A DNA stretch of 64,000 nt from Pseudomonas sp. GD04019 (GTDB lineage Bacteria > Pseudomonadota > Gammaproteobacteria > Pseudomonadales > Pseudomonadaceae): NCBI RefSeq assembly GCF_029837695.1, contig NZ_JAOEEA010000013.1, positions 85,663 to 149,662 on the forward strand, read 5' to 3'. Within the stretch, counting starts at the first letter, position 1; every line of letters starts with the position of its first letter. The notes beneath the pieces were generated by a model that was not told the DNA's origin, did no database searches, and worked only from the letters and a program-made list of their open reading frames with translations. Both the position numbers and the translations under genes were made by a program. This document shows, piece by piece, positions 42,019 to 50,494 of this stretch.

Positions 42019-43068
42019 ATGCAATCGCTCGCCAAACTTCCCGTCACCATCGTCACCGGCTTTCTCGGTGCTGGTAAAACCACCCTGCTCCGCCACCTGC
42101 TGGCCAATGCCGGCGGCCGCCGCATTGCGGTGATCGTCAACGAATTCGGCGAGCTGGGCATCGACGGCGCCATTCTCAAGCAGTGCTCCATCGGCTGTAC
42201 CGAGGAAGAAGCCAACGGTCGCATCTTCGAACTGGCCAACGGCTGCCTGTGTTGCACCGTGCAGGAAGAATTCTTCCCGGTGATGCGCGAGCTGGTGGCC
42301 CGCCGCGGCGAGCTGGACCACATCCTCATCGAAACCTCCGGCCTGGCCCTGCCCAAGCCACTGGTACAGGCCTTCAACTGGCCGGAAATCCGCACCGCTT
42401 GCACCGTGGATGCGGTGATCACCGTGGTCGACAGCCCAGCCGTAGCCGCCGGCACCTTCGCCGCCTTCCCCGACCAAGTGGACGCCCAGCGCAAGCAGGA
42501 CCCGAACCTGGATCACGAATCGCCGCTGCACGAGCTGTTCGCCGACCAACTGGCCAGCGCCGACCTGGTGGTGCTGAACAAGACCGACCTGCTCGACGCC
42601 GCCGCCCTGGCCGCCGTACGCGCCGAGGTGGCCGAGGAGCTGCCGCCAGCGGTCAAGGTGATCGAGGCCCAGGGCGGCGACCTGCCGCTCGGCGTGCTGC
42701 TCGGCCTGAACTGCGAGACCGAACTGCATATCGACGCCCGTCGCACCCACCACGACGAGGAAGACGAGGATCACGACCACGACGAGTTCGACTCCTTCGA
42801 CCTGGTCCTGCCGGAAGCCGAAGAGGCACGCCTGCTGGCCGCCCTGAAGGACGCCGTGGCCAAGCACGGCATCCTGCGCGTCAAAGGCTTCGCCGCCATC
42901 CCCGACAAGGCCATGCGCCTGTTGGTACAGGGCGTCGGCCAGCGCTTCGACCGCCACTTCGACCGTGCCTGGGGCGCAGACGAGGCACGGCAGACGCGCC
43001 TGGTGCTGATCGGCCAGAGCCTGGACCGCGCCGCCATCGAGGCGGAGCTGCGGGCGGCGCTGGCGTGA
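42019..43068 (+). CDS. cobW: CobW-type G3E GTPase metallochaperone
   Basis: The 349-residue G3E GTPase has the P-loop TIVTGFLGAGKTTLLRHLL (about 11-29), the metal-binding CLCCTV motif (NGCLCCTVQEEF, about 74-85), the NKTDLLDA guanine-specificity motif, and an Asp/His-rich loop (HHDEEDEDHDHDEFD, about 242-256). A C-terminal CobW domain follows. CobW proteins deliver Co(II) for corrin synthesis. It is the first gene after the plus-strand riboswitch and precedes cobN. Confidence 0.95.
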   Translation: MQSLAKLPVTIVTGFLGAGKTTLLRHLLANAGGRRIAVIVNEFGELGIDGAILKQCSIGCTEEEANGRIFELANGCLCCTVQEEFFPVMRELVARRGELDHILIETSGLALPKPLVQAFNWPEIRTACTVDAVITVVDSPAVAAGTFAAFPDQVDAQRKQDPNLDHESPLHELFADQLASADLVVLNKTDLLDAAALAAVRAEVAEELPPAVKVIEAQGGDLPLGVLLGLNCETELHIDARRTHHDEEDEDHDHDEFDSFDLVLPEAEEARLLAALKDAVAKHGILRVKGFAAIPDKAMRLLVQGVGQRFDRHFDRAWGADEARQTRLVLIGQSLDRAAIEAELRAALA

Positions 43069-43090
43069 TGAGAGCGAGCCGGCTGTGGCT

Positions 43091-43201
43091 CCCTCACCCC
43101 CGGCCCCTCTCCCGAGGGGAGAGGGGAGCAAAGCTACGCCCGACTGAAACCCTGGCGCCGCACCACCTCCCTCTCCCCCCGGGAGAGGGCTGGGGTGAGG
43201 G
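43091..43201. repeat. CCCTCTCCC palindromic repeat, copy 2
   Basis: A 111-bp element between cobW and cobN. It starts CCCTCACCCCCGGCCCCTCT and ends GGGAGAGGGCTGGGGTGAGGG, which are inverted copies of each other, and each end carries its own small hairpin (CTCTCCCGAGGGGAGAG, CTCTCCCCCCGGGAGAG). Confidence 0.88.
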
Positions 43202-43229
43202 TCTCCCAGGCCACTCGGAACCCTGACCC

Positions 43230-46200
43230 ATGCACCTGCTGCGCGCCCAGGCCGGCGTCACCCTGCCGGCCGACAGCATCGCCAACCTCGGCCAGACCCC
43301 GGCCGAGCTGGTGATCCTCTGCACCGGCGACTCGCATCTGTCGCTACTGGCCGAGGTAGCGCGCGAGCTGCCCGAGGATTTCCCCAGCCTGCGCCTGGCC
43401 AGCCCGGCGCAGCTGCCCAACCACGCCTCGGTGGATTTCTACGTCGAGCAGGTGCTGCGCCATGCCAAGGTCATCCTGATCTCGGTGCACGGCGGCGTCA
43501 GTTACTGGCGCTACGGCATCGAACGCCTGGTTGAGTTGGGCCGGCAAGGCGCCAGGATCATCCTGGTGCCCGGCGACGACAGCCCCGACCCCGAGCTGAC
43601 CACGCTGAGCAATGTGCCGAGCGAGGACAGCCAGCGCCTGTGGCAGTACCTGCGCCAGGGCGGCGCGGACAACGCGCGGCATCTGCTGCACTGCGCCGCC
43701 AGTCGCTGGCTGGATCGCAATTATCCGTGGAGCGAGCCACGCGCCCTACCGCGTACGCTGATCCATCACCCACGCCACGGTGAGGCGACCCTCGACCATT
43801 GGCGCGTCGACTGGCAACCGGGCCAGCCGGTGGCGGCGCTGCTGTTCTACCGCGCCCAGGTCCAGGCCGGGAACACCGCCTTCGTCGACACCTTCTGCCA
43901 GCGCCTGCAGGCCCTAGGCCTCAACCCGCTGCCGATTGCCGTCGCCAGCCTCAAGGAAGCCGAGTGCCTGGCGCAGGTCGAGACCTGGCTGGGCGAGGCC
44001 GACGCGGCGGTGATCCTCAACACTACCGGCTTCGCCCAATCCAACCCGGAATCGCCACAGGAGCGGCCGTTCAGGCGTGACGTGCCGGTACTGCAGGCAC
44101 TCTGCGCCCTCGATAGCGAAGAACAGTGGCAGGCCAGCGCCCAGGGCCTGGGCCCGCGCGACCTGGCCATGCATATCGCCCTGCCCGAGCTGGATGGCCG
44201 CCTGATCACGAGGCCGATCAGCTTCAAGAGCGTGGCCGCGCGCAGCGAACGCAGCCAGAGCGACGTGGTGCGCTATCGCCCGCACCTGCCGGGCATGGAC
44301 TTCGTCGCCGAGTTGGCGCTGCGCTGGACCCGGCTGGCCGCCAAGGCCAACTGCGACAAGCGCATCGCCCTGATCCTGGCCAACTACCCGACCCGCGACG
44401 GCCGCATCGGCAATGGCGTCGGCCTGGATACCCCGGCCGCCGCGCTGAATATCCTGCGCGCCCTGCAGCAGCAGGGTTACCCGGTCGAAGGTCTGCCGAA
44501 CGACGGCACCGCGCTGATCCACCAACTGCTCGGCGGCGTGACCAACGACCTCGATAACCTCGACGCCCGCCCCTGCGCCCAGAGCCTGGCGCTGGATCAC
44601 TACCAGCGCTGGTTCGCCAGCCTGCCCGAGGCCAACCAACGCGCCGTGCTGGAACGCTGGGGCCCACCCGAACAGGACCCGATGTACCGCGCCGGCCGCC
44701 TGATGATCGCCGGCCTGCGCTTCGGCCTGACCTTCGTCGGCATCCAGCCGGCGCGCGGTTACCAAGTCGATGCTGCGGCGGTCTACCACGACCCGGACCT
44801 GGTGCCACCGCATGGCTACCTGGCCTTCTACTGCTGGCTGCGCACGGCCTTCGCCAGCGACGCGCTGATCCATGTGGGCAAGCACGGCAACCTGGAATGG
44901 CTGCCGGGCAAGAGCGTCGGCCTGTCCGAGGCCTGCTGGCCGAGCGCGATCCTCGGCCCGCTACCCAATCTCTACCCCTTTATCGTCAACGACCCCGGCG
45001 AAGGCACCCAGGCCAAGCGCCGCACCCAGGCGGTGATCCTCGACCACCTGATGCCGCCACTGACCCGCGCCGAGAGCTACGGCCCGCTGCGCGATCTGGA
45101 GCGCCTGGCCGACGAATACTACGAAGCCAGCCAGCTCGACCCGCGCCGCGCCCTGGAGCTGCGCAGCGAAATCCAGCGCAAGGTGCGCGAGGCCAGCCTC
45201 GACCGCGAGCTGGGCCTGCAGGTCAACGACGACCCGGGCAGCTGGCTGCCACAGCTGGACGCCTACCTGTGCGACCTCAAGGAGTCGCAGATCCGCGACG
45301 GCCTGCACTGCTTCGGCGAATCGCCCAGCGGGCGCCTGCGCCGCGACACCCTGCTGTCGCTGGTACGCATCCCCCGTGGAGACGGCCATGGCCAGCACGC
45401 CAGCCTGCTGCGCGCGTTGGCCCAGGACCTTGAGCTGGACTTCGACCCACTGGGCGGCGAGCCGGCCGAACCCTGGAGCGGCCCGCACCCGGATTGCCTG
45501 CAGGCGTTGAGCGATGAGCCCTGGCGCAGCCGTGGCGACACTCGCGAGCGCCTGGAGCTGCTGGCGTTGCAGCTGATCGAACAGCCCGAATCGCCTGCGC
45601 CAGGTCCGGCCAGCAATGCTGTTCTAAATGAGCTGCGCGGCCATATTGCCCCTCTGCTGGATAGTTGCGGCGATGCCGAAATGAACGGCCTGCTCGCCGC
45701 CCTGCAAGGCCGCTTCGTGCCGCCTGGCCCGAGCGGCGCGCCCAGCCGCGGGCGCCTGGACGTGCTGCCCACCGGGCGCAACTTCTATTCGGTGGACGTG
45801 CGCCACCTGCCCACCCCCACTGCCTGGCGCATCGGCGTGCAGAGCGCCGAACGCCTGCTCGAGCGCCATCTGCAGGACGAGGGCGAGCATCTGCAGCGCC
45901 TGGGCCTGTCGGTATGGGGCACGGCGACCATGCGCACCGGCGGCGACGACATCGCCCAGGCCCTGGCCCTGCTCGGCGTACGCCCGGTGTGGCAGCCCGG
46001 CAGCCAGCGGGTCGAACGCATCGAGGTGCTACCGCTGGAACAGCTCGGCCGCCCACGGGTGGACGTGACCCTGCGTGTCTCCGGCTTCTTCCGCGATGCC
46101 TTCGCCAACCTGATCCGCCTGTTCGATGCGGCCGTGCAGGCAGTGGCCGAGCTGGACGAGCCGGAACATATGAACCCGCTCTCGGCACGGGTGTGGCAGG

Positions 46201-46964
46201 AAACTTTGAGCCATCAGGACCAAGGCCTGGACCCGGTCGAGGCACGCCGCCAGGCCGGCTGGCGCATCTTCGGCGCCAAACCGGGTGCCTATGGCGCCGG
46301 CATCCAGAACGCGGTGGAAGAGCGCCTGTGGCAGACCCGTGCGGATCTTGCTGAGGTCTACCTGAACTGGGGCGGCTACGCCTACGGCCAGGGCGCCGAG
46401 GGCCTGCCAGCCCGCGCGCAGTTCGCCGAACGCCTGCAGCAGCTGCAGGCGGTGCTGCACAACCAGGACAACCGCGAGCACGACATTCTCGATTCCAACG
46501 ACTACTACCAGTTCCAGGGCGGCATGCTGGCGGCGGTCGAGACCCTGCGCGGCGCCAAGGCCGCCAGCTACTTCGGCGACAGCAGCCAGCCGGACAACCC
46601 GCGCGTCCGGACGCTCAAGGAAGAGCTGAGCCGCGTGGTGCGCGCCCGCGCGGTGAATCCCAAGTGGATCGCCGGAATGAAACGCCACGGCTACAAGGGC
46701 GCCTTCGAACTGGCCGCCACGGTCGACTACCTGTTCGGCTTCGACGCCACCAGCGAGCTGGTCGACGACCACCAGTACGCCCTGCTGGCCGACGCCTACC
46801 TGCTGGATCGCGAGACCCGCGACTTTATCCAGCAGCACAACCCCGGCGCGTTGCAGGACATGCTCGAACGCCTGCTGGAGGCTCAGCAGCGCGGCCTCTG
46901 GCAACAGCCCGGCGAGTACCGGGCGCAGCTGGAAAATCTGCTGCTGGATGCGGAGGAATCATGA
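43230..46964 (+). CDS. cobN: Cobaltochelatase subunit CobN
   Basis: The 1244-residue large subunit inserts cobalt into hydrogenobyrinate a,c-diamide. It has the BchH/CobN family regions: SVHGGVSYWRYGIERLVELG near residue 90, the central NYPTRDGRIGNGVGLDTPAAALNILRAL, HVGKHGNLEWLPGKSVGLSE, PFIVNDPGEGTQAKRRTQAVILDHLMPPLTRAESYG, and the C-terminal FGAKPGAYGAGIQ. Length is near the usual 1250-1280. ATP-dependent partners are needed; no CobS/CobT pair of the P. denitrificans chelatase is visible, but ChlI- and VWA-type genes lie downstream. Confidence 0.97.
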   Translation: MHLLRAQAGVTLPADSIANLGQTPAELVILCTGDSHLSLLAEVARELPEDFPSLRLASPAQLPNHASVDFYVEQVLRHAKVILISVHGGVSYWRYGIERLVELGRQGARIILVPGDDSPDPELTTLSNVPSEDSQRLWQYLRQGGADNARHLLHCAASRWLDRNYPWSEPRALPRTLIHHPRHGEATLDHWRVDWQPGQPVAALLFYRAQVQAGNTAFVDTFCQRLQALGLNPLPIAVASLKEAECLAQVETWLGEADAAVILNTTGFAQSNPESPQERPFRRDVPVLQALCALDSEEQWQASAQGLGPRDLAMHIALPELDGRLITRPISFKSVAARSERSQSDVVRYRPHLPGMDFVAELALRWTRLAAKANCDKRIALILANYPTRDGRIGNGVGLDTPAAALNILRALQQQGYPVEGLPNDGTALIHQLLGGVTNDLDNLDARPCAQSLALDHYQRWFASLPEANQRAVLERWGPPEQDPMYRAGRLMIAGLRFGLTFVGIQPARGYQVDAAAVYHDPDLVPPHGYLAFYCWLRTAFASDALIHVGKHGNLEWLPGKSVGLSEACWPSAILGPLPNLYPFIVNDPGEGTQAKRRTQAVILDHLMPPLTRAESYGPLRDLERLADEYYEASQLDPRRALELRSEIQRKVREASLDRELGLQVNDDPGSWLPQLDAYLCDLKESQIRDGLHCFGESPSGRLRRDTLLSLVRIPRGDGHGQHASLLRALAQDLELDFDPLGGEPAEPWSGPHPDCLQALSDEPWRSRGDTRERLELLALQLIEQPESPAPGPASNAVLNELRGHIAPLLDSCGDAEMNGLLAALQGRFVPPGPSGAPSRGRLDVLPTGRNFYSVDVRHLPTPTAWRIGVQSAERLLERHLQDEGEHLQRLGLSVWGTATMRTGGDDIAQALALLGVRPVWQPGSQRVERIEVLPLEQLGRPRVDVTLRVSGFFRDAFANLIRLFDAAVQAVAELDEPEHMNPLSARVWQETLSHQDQGLDPVEARRQAGWRIFGAKPGAYGAGIQNAVEERLWQTRADLAEVYLNWGGYAYGQGAEGLPARAQFAERLQQLQAVLHNQDNREHDILDSNDYYQFQGGMLAAVETLRGAKAASYFGDSSQPDNPRVRTLKEELSRVVRARAVNPKWIAGMKRHGYKGAFELAATVDYLFGFDATSELVDDHQYALLADAYLLDRETRDFIQQHNPGALQDMLERLLEAQQRGLWQQPGEYRAQLENLLLDAEES

Positions 46965-46980
46965 GCCGCTATTCCTGTAG

Positions 46981-47073
46981 CCCCTCTCCCCTCGGGAGAG
47001 GGGTTGGGGTGAGGGAGAACCGAGCCGCACGCAGCCTCCCTCACCCCCGCCCCCTCTCCCAGAGGGAGAGGGG
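46981..47073. repeat. CCCTCTCCC palindromic repeat, copy 3
   Basis: A 93-bp element just after cobN with two hairpin modules (CCCCTCTCCC-CTC-GGGAGAGGGG and CCCCCTCTCCCAGAGGGAGAGGGG) and inverted inner halves GGGGTGAGGGAG / CTCCCTCACCCC. It is the 3' structure of the cobW-cobN transcript. Confidence 0.85.
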
Positions 47074-47167
47074 TGTCGTCCCACCGAGCCAACGCGGGTT
47101 TCACCCCACCCGCTCGATCCTCATGTCGCATCGCCCCTTCTCATTTATGGGAGAAAGTCGCAGCCCC

Positions 47168-47240
47168 GTAGGGTGGATGGCGCTCTATCCATCCACCACA
47201 ATACCGCCACGGTGGACGAGCAAAGCGTCGTCCACCCTAC
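47168..47240. repeat. GTAGGGTGGAT palindromic repeat, copy 2
   Basis: A 73-bp element with 10-bp perfect inverted ends GTAGGGTGGA / TCCACCCTAC and an inner GGATGG...CCATCC hairpin. It is closely similar to the element at 20840. It ends 5 nt before the stop codon of the DAHP synthase gene. Confidence 0.82.
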
Positions 47241-47245
47241 CAATT

Positions 47246-48319
47246 TCAGCGCCCTGCCCGCAGCCGCTCGGCCGCCTCACGCAGCATCGCCTCGGTGCCG
47301 CTCCAACCCAGGCAGCCGTCGGTGATCGACACGCCGTAGCGCAGCTCGGCGGAAAGCGCCTGGCAGCCGTCGAACAGATGGCTCTCGAGCATCACGCCGC
47401 GCAGGCTGGCGTCGCCGGCCAGGCGTTGGTCGAGCACGTCGCGCAGCACCGCCGGCTGGCGCAGCGGGTCCTTGCCGCTGTTGGCGTGACTGCAATCGAC
47501 CATGATCCGTGCGGCAATGCCCTGCTTCTCCAGACTCGCCCGCGCCACAGCCACGCTGGCCGCATCATGGTTCGGCCCGCTGTGGCCACCGCGCAGCACC
47601 AGGTGGGTGTCCGGGTTGCCATCGGTCTCGACCAGCGCCGGGCGGCCCAGATCGTCCACGCCGAAGTGCCGATGCGGGTGCGCTGCCGAACGCATGGCGT
47701 CGCAGGCGATGGACAGGCTGCCATCGGTACCGTTCTTGAAACCCACCGGCACCTCCAGGCCGCTGACCAGCTCGCGGTGCACCTGCGACTCGCTGGTGCG
47801 CGCACCGATGGCGGCCCAGCCCAGCAGGTCGTCGAAGTAGCCGGCCACCAGCGGCTGCAGCAGCTCGGTGGCCACCGGCAGGCCGCGTTCGAGCATGGCC
47901 AACATCAGCCGGCGCGACAGTTCCAGGCCGCCGGCCATGTCACCGCTGCCGTCCAGCTGCGGGTCGTACACCAGGCCCTTCCAGCCGATAGTGGTGCGCG
48001 GCTTCTCGACATAGGCGCGCATCACCAGCAGCAGCTGGTCGCTCACCTCGGGGGCCAGGGCGGCCAGGCGGTCGGCGTATTCGAGGGCGGAAATCGGATC
48101 GTGCAGGGAACAGGGACCGACGACGACCAGCAGACGCGGGTCGGAGCCGTCGAGCACGGCGCGGATGGCCTCGCGCTTGGTCTGTACCTGGCAGGCAAGA
48201 GCGGTAGACAGTGGCATGCGCTGGCGCAGATCGGCGGGGCTCGGCAGCGGCGTTGCGCGGCGGCGAGTGGTGGATGGCGGCACGGCCGGTGCGCGCAGAG
48301 CGGTAACGGAAGCATTCAT
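47246..48319 (-). CDS. 3-deoxy-7-phosphoheptulonate (DAHP) synthase, class I
   Basis: The 357-residue AroFGH-type enzyme condenses phosphoenolpyruvate and erythrose 4-phosphate, the first step to aromatic amino acids. Motifs include VVGPCSLHDPISALEYA (about 67-83), MRAYVEKPRTTIGWKGL, GARTSESQVHRELVSGL, GFKNGTDG and MVDCSHANSGKD. The N-terminal 35 residues are Pro/Arg/Thr-rich. Two leader peptides rich in aromatic residues precede it. It sits between cobN and the chelatase genes but on the opposite strand. GAGGA precedes the ATG. Confidence 0.94.
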   Translation of the reverse strand: MNASVTALRAPAVPPSTTRRRATPLPSPADLRQRMPLSTALACQVQTKREAIRAVLDGSDPRLLVVVGPCSLHDPISALEYADRLAALAPEVSDQLLLVMRAYVEKPRTTIGWKGLVYDPQLDGSGDMAGGLELSRRLMLAMLERGLPVATELLQPLVAGYFDDLLGWAAIGARTSESQVHRELVSGLEVPVGFKNGTDGSLSIACDAMRSAAHPHRHFGVDDLGRPALVETDGNPDTHLVLRGGHSGPNHDAASVAVARASLEKQGIAARIMVDCSHANSGKDPLRQPAVLRDVLDQRLAGDASLRGVMLESHLFDGCQALSAELRYGVSITDGCLGWSGTEAMLREAAERLRAGR

Positions 48320-48364
48320 GGCGGTGGTCCTCGTCCGGCGTGGCCTCATGCCACGCGCGGCGCG

Positions 48365-48466
48365 CTATCTGGGTGTTCGACTGGATTCTCGGTGGTGCGC
48401 GGCAGCGCTGCTAAATCGCCAGGCGTAAGTGCGGTAAGAACGGTAATAGGCGGTGTAAGCGGTCAT
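48365..48466 (-). CDS. Tyr-rich leader peptide 2 of the DAHP synthase gene
   Basis: A 33-codon ORF begins MTAYTAYYRSYRTYAWRF, with five Tyr plus Trp and Phe in the first 18 residues, and has a strong AGAGGAT site before the ATG. It ends 45 nt before the DAHP synthase start. A 7-bp hairpin (GCGTGGC-CTCAT-GCCACGC, 48338-48356) follows near the synthase ribosome-binding site, without a T-run. Ribosome stalling at Tyr codons could therefore tune translation. The regulatory role is inferred from composition and position. Confidence 0.7.
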   Translation of the reverse strand: MTAYTAYYRSYRTYAWRFSSAAAHHRESSRTPR

Positions 48467-48506
48467 GTTTCGATCCTCTATTTGTATCGTGCTGGCCTTG
48501 TGGGCC

Positions 48507-48546
48507 GGAAAAACAAAAACCCCGGTCGGGTGGCCGACCGGGGTTT
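48507..48546 (-). terminator. Rho-independent terminator/attenuator between the two leader ORFs
   Basis: AAACCCCGGTCGG-CCAC-CCGACCGGGGTTT is a 13-bp perfect stem read on the minus strand, followed by TTGTTTTT. It lies 50 nt after leader peptide 1 and 41 nt before leader peptide 2, inside the untranslated region of the DAHP synthase gene. Unless another promoter exists, transcripts must pass it, as expected for transcription attenuation. Confidence 0.88.
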
Positions 48547-48595
48547 CATGAAACTGGCTGGTGGCGACCCTTTGCTCTGGGGCGCCTGTGGGGTA

Positions 48596-48724
48596 TCAGG
48601 CGCGCCGCTGGCTAAACCAATACCCATAAAAGAAGTAAGCGACGGCCTCGACCTGCGCGCGCACGCCAGCCACGCCGACAGCGGCGGAGCGAACGAGGCG
48701 GTTCAGGGAAGGGCGAGACGACAT
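48596..48724 (-). CDS. Aromatic-rich leader peptide 1 of the DAHP synthase gene
   Basis: A 42-codon ORF starts with TTTTGGAGATCAGC-ATG (good Shine-Dalgarno) and encodes YFFYGYWF at residues 30-37, eight residues of which seven are aromatic, just before the stop. A hairpin (GCGCCTG/CAGGCGC, 48582-48604) overlaps the stop codon, and the attenuator terminator follows. The layout matches classical leader peptides of phe, tyr and trp operons. I infer that ribosome stalling under Phe/Tyr/Trp shortage prevents termination. Confidence 0.8.
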   Translation of the reverse strand: MSSRPSLNRLVRSAAVGVAGVRAQVEAVAYFFYGYWFSQRRA

Positions 48725-48800
48725 GCTGATCTCCAAAACGATGGTTGCCACGCTAACCGATCGCCCTACCTAACTTCAACCCTTGTCCCGAGGTAACGCC

Positions 48801-49802
48801 ATGCAGCCCCATTTCCCCCTGGCCGCCGTGGTGGCCGCCGACGAGCTCAAGCTGGCGCTGTGCCTGGCCGCCATCGACCCGGCCCTGGGCGGCGTGCTGA
48901 TCGAAGGGCCGCGCGGCATGGCCAAGTCCACCCTGGCGCGCGGCGTGGCCGACCTGCTCGACGGCGGGCGCTTCGTCACCCTGCCGCTGGGCGCCAGCGA
49001 GGAACGCATCGTCGGCACCCTCGACCTGGATGCCGCGCTCGGCGAGGGCCGCGTGCGCTTCTCCCCCGGCGTGCTGGCCAATGCCCACGGCGGCGTGCTC
49101 TACGTTGACGAGGTCAACCTGCTGCCCGACCACCTGGTGGACCTGCTGCTCGACGTGGCCTCCAGCGGCATCAACCACGTCGAACGCGATGGCTTGTCGC
49201 ACAGCCACCCGGCGCGCTTCGTGCTCATCGGCACCATGAACCCCGAGGAAGGCGAGCTGCGCCCACAGCTGCTCGACCGCTTCGGCCTCAAGGTGCAGCT
49301 CGGCGGCACGCCCGAGCCGGCCCAACGCGCCGAGATCATCCGCCGCCGCCTGGCCTTCGACGACGCCCCCGAAGCCTTCCTCGCCCAGTGGCAGAACGAA
49401 CAGGACGCCCTGCGCCAACGCTGCACCGAGGCCCGCCGGCGCCTGAGCGACATCCCGCTGGACGACGCCAGCCTGGACGCCATCGCCCAGCGCTGCTTCG
49501 CCGCCGCCGTGGATGGCCTGCGCGCCGACCTGGTGTGGCTGCGCGGCGCCCGTGCCCATGCCGCCTGGCGCGGCGCCAGCAGGATCGAGACGCAGGATAT
49601 CGACGCCCTGGAATCCTTCGTCCTCGCCCATCGCCGCCGCGAACACACGCCGCCCGCCGCCAACCAGCCACCGGCGCCAAGCCAGTCGGAACAGCAGCCC
49701 GCGCAACCGGACCAGGGCGAAGGCCAGTGGGGCGCGCTGCCGCCGCACGCCGTGACTGTCGGCGAAAGGCGCGAGCCGCCCGTTTGGCCAAAAAAGCCCT
49801 GA
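48801..49802 (+). CDS. ChlI/BchI-type AAA ATPase, putative cobalt chelatase subunit
   Basis: The 333-residue AAA+ protein has Walker A GPRGMAKSTLARGVADLL (about 36-53), the chelatase motif LPLGASEERIVGTLDL, Walker B GGVLYVDEVNLLPDHLVDLLLDVA, and sensor IGTMNPEEGELRPQLLDRFGL. The C-terminal 40 residues are Pro/Gln-rich. In pseudomonads this gene sits near cobN and probably supplies the ATPase for cobalt insertion in place of the CobS subunit of P. denitrificans chelatase. Its end overlaps the VWA gene by 19 nt. Confidence 0.9.
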   Translation: MQPHFPLAAVVAADELKLALCLAAIDPALGGVLIEGPRGMAKSTLARGVADLLDGGRFVTLPLGASEERIVGTLDLDAALGEGRVRFSPGVLANAHGGVLYVDEVNLLPDHLVDLLLDVASSGINHVERDGLSHSHPARFVLIGTMNPEEGELRPQLLDRFGLKVQLGGTPEPAQRAEIIRRRLAFDDAPEAFLAQWQNEQDALRQRCTEARRRLSDIPLDDASLDAIAQRCFAAAVDGLRADLVWLRGARAHAAWRGASRIETQDIDALESFVLAHRRREHTPPAANQPPAPSQSEQQPAQPDQGEGQWGALPPHAVTVGERREPPVWPKKP

Positions 49803-50494
49803 GCATCCGCCCGCGCCAGGCCCCAGGCGCGGATGCCCTACCCCAACCGGGCCAGGCCCAAGGCGGACGCAGCGGCGCACGCGGCAGCGGCACGCCTATA
49901 CGCATCGACTGGCCGGCGACCCTCGCCCATGGCCGCCCGCGCCGCCGCGCCGACCTGCACTGGCACGCCCGCCGCCTGCGCCCCGGTGAGCTGTGGCTGG
50001 TGATAGTCGATGCCTCGGCCAGTACCCGTCGGCATGGCGCCCTGGCCCAGGCCAAGGGCCTGCTCACCGAGCTGTTCGCCAGCGCCTACCGCCAGCACGC
50101 ACGCCTGGCCGTGCTCGAAGCCGGCGGCGCCCAGCCGCGCTGGCTCTGGCAGGGGCAGAAGGCATCGCCTGAACTGCACGCCTGGCTGAACCAACTCGGC
50201 GCCGGCGGCGGCACCCCGATCATCGAGGCACTGCAACTGGCCACGCCCTGGCTAGAGTGCCGGCAACGCCACAATCCAGGCGAACAACAACGCCTGCTGC
50301 TGCTCACCGACGGCCGCCTGCGCGACTGGCCGCGGCTTACCACGCTACCCTGCCCTGGGCTGCTGCTGGACATCGAGCGCGCGCCCATCCGCCTCGGCCG
50401 CGCCCGTCAGCTGGCCAGCGAGCTGGGCGCCGATTACCACCATATCGACGAACTGGCGCCAGCTTCCCGCGCGCCCATCTGGAACAGACCATGA
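49784..50494 (+). CDS. VWA-domain protein, putative chelatase partner
   Basis: A 236-residue protein whose main part (about 65-230) is a von Willebrand A domain with the MIDAS motif VIVDASASTRRHG and LLLLTDGRLRDWP. It resembles the C-terminal half of ChlD/BchD. The N-terminus is basic and low-complexity. I place the start at a TTG (49784) inside the ChlI gene because no ATG or GTG is in a sensible position; this start is uncertain. It overlaps cobF by 4 nt (ATGA), so the three genes are coupled. Confidence 0.8.
   Translation: MAKKALSIRPRQAPGADALPQPGQAQGGRSGARGSGTPIRIDWPATLAHGRPRRRADLHWHARRLRPGELWLVIVDASASTRRHGALAQAKGLLTELFASAYRQHARLAVLEAGGAQPRWLWQGQKASPELHAWLNQLGAGGGTPIIEALQLATPWLECRQRHNPGEQQRLLLLTDGRLRDWPRLTTLPCPGLLLDIERAPIRLGRARQLASELGADYHHIDELAPASRAPIWNRP

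Noticed and set aside
48365..48466. Leader peptide 2 as an ordinary small protein
   Set aside because: Its position just before the DAHP synthase, strong Tyr bias and polar, unstructured tail fit a leader peptide better than a functional protein. An alternative role is not excluded.
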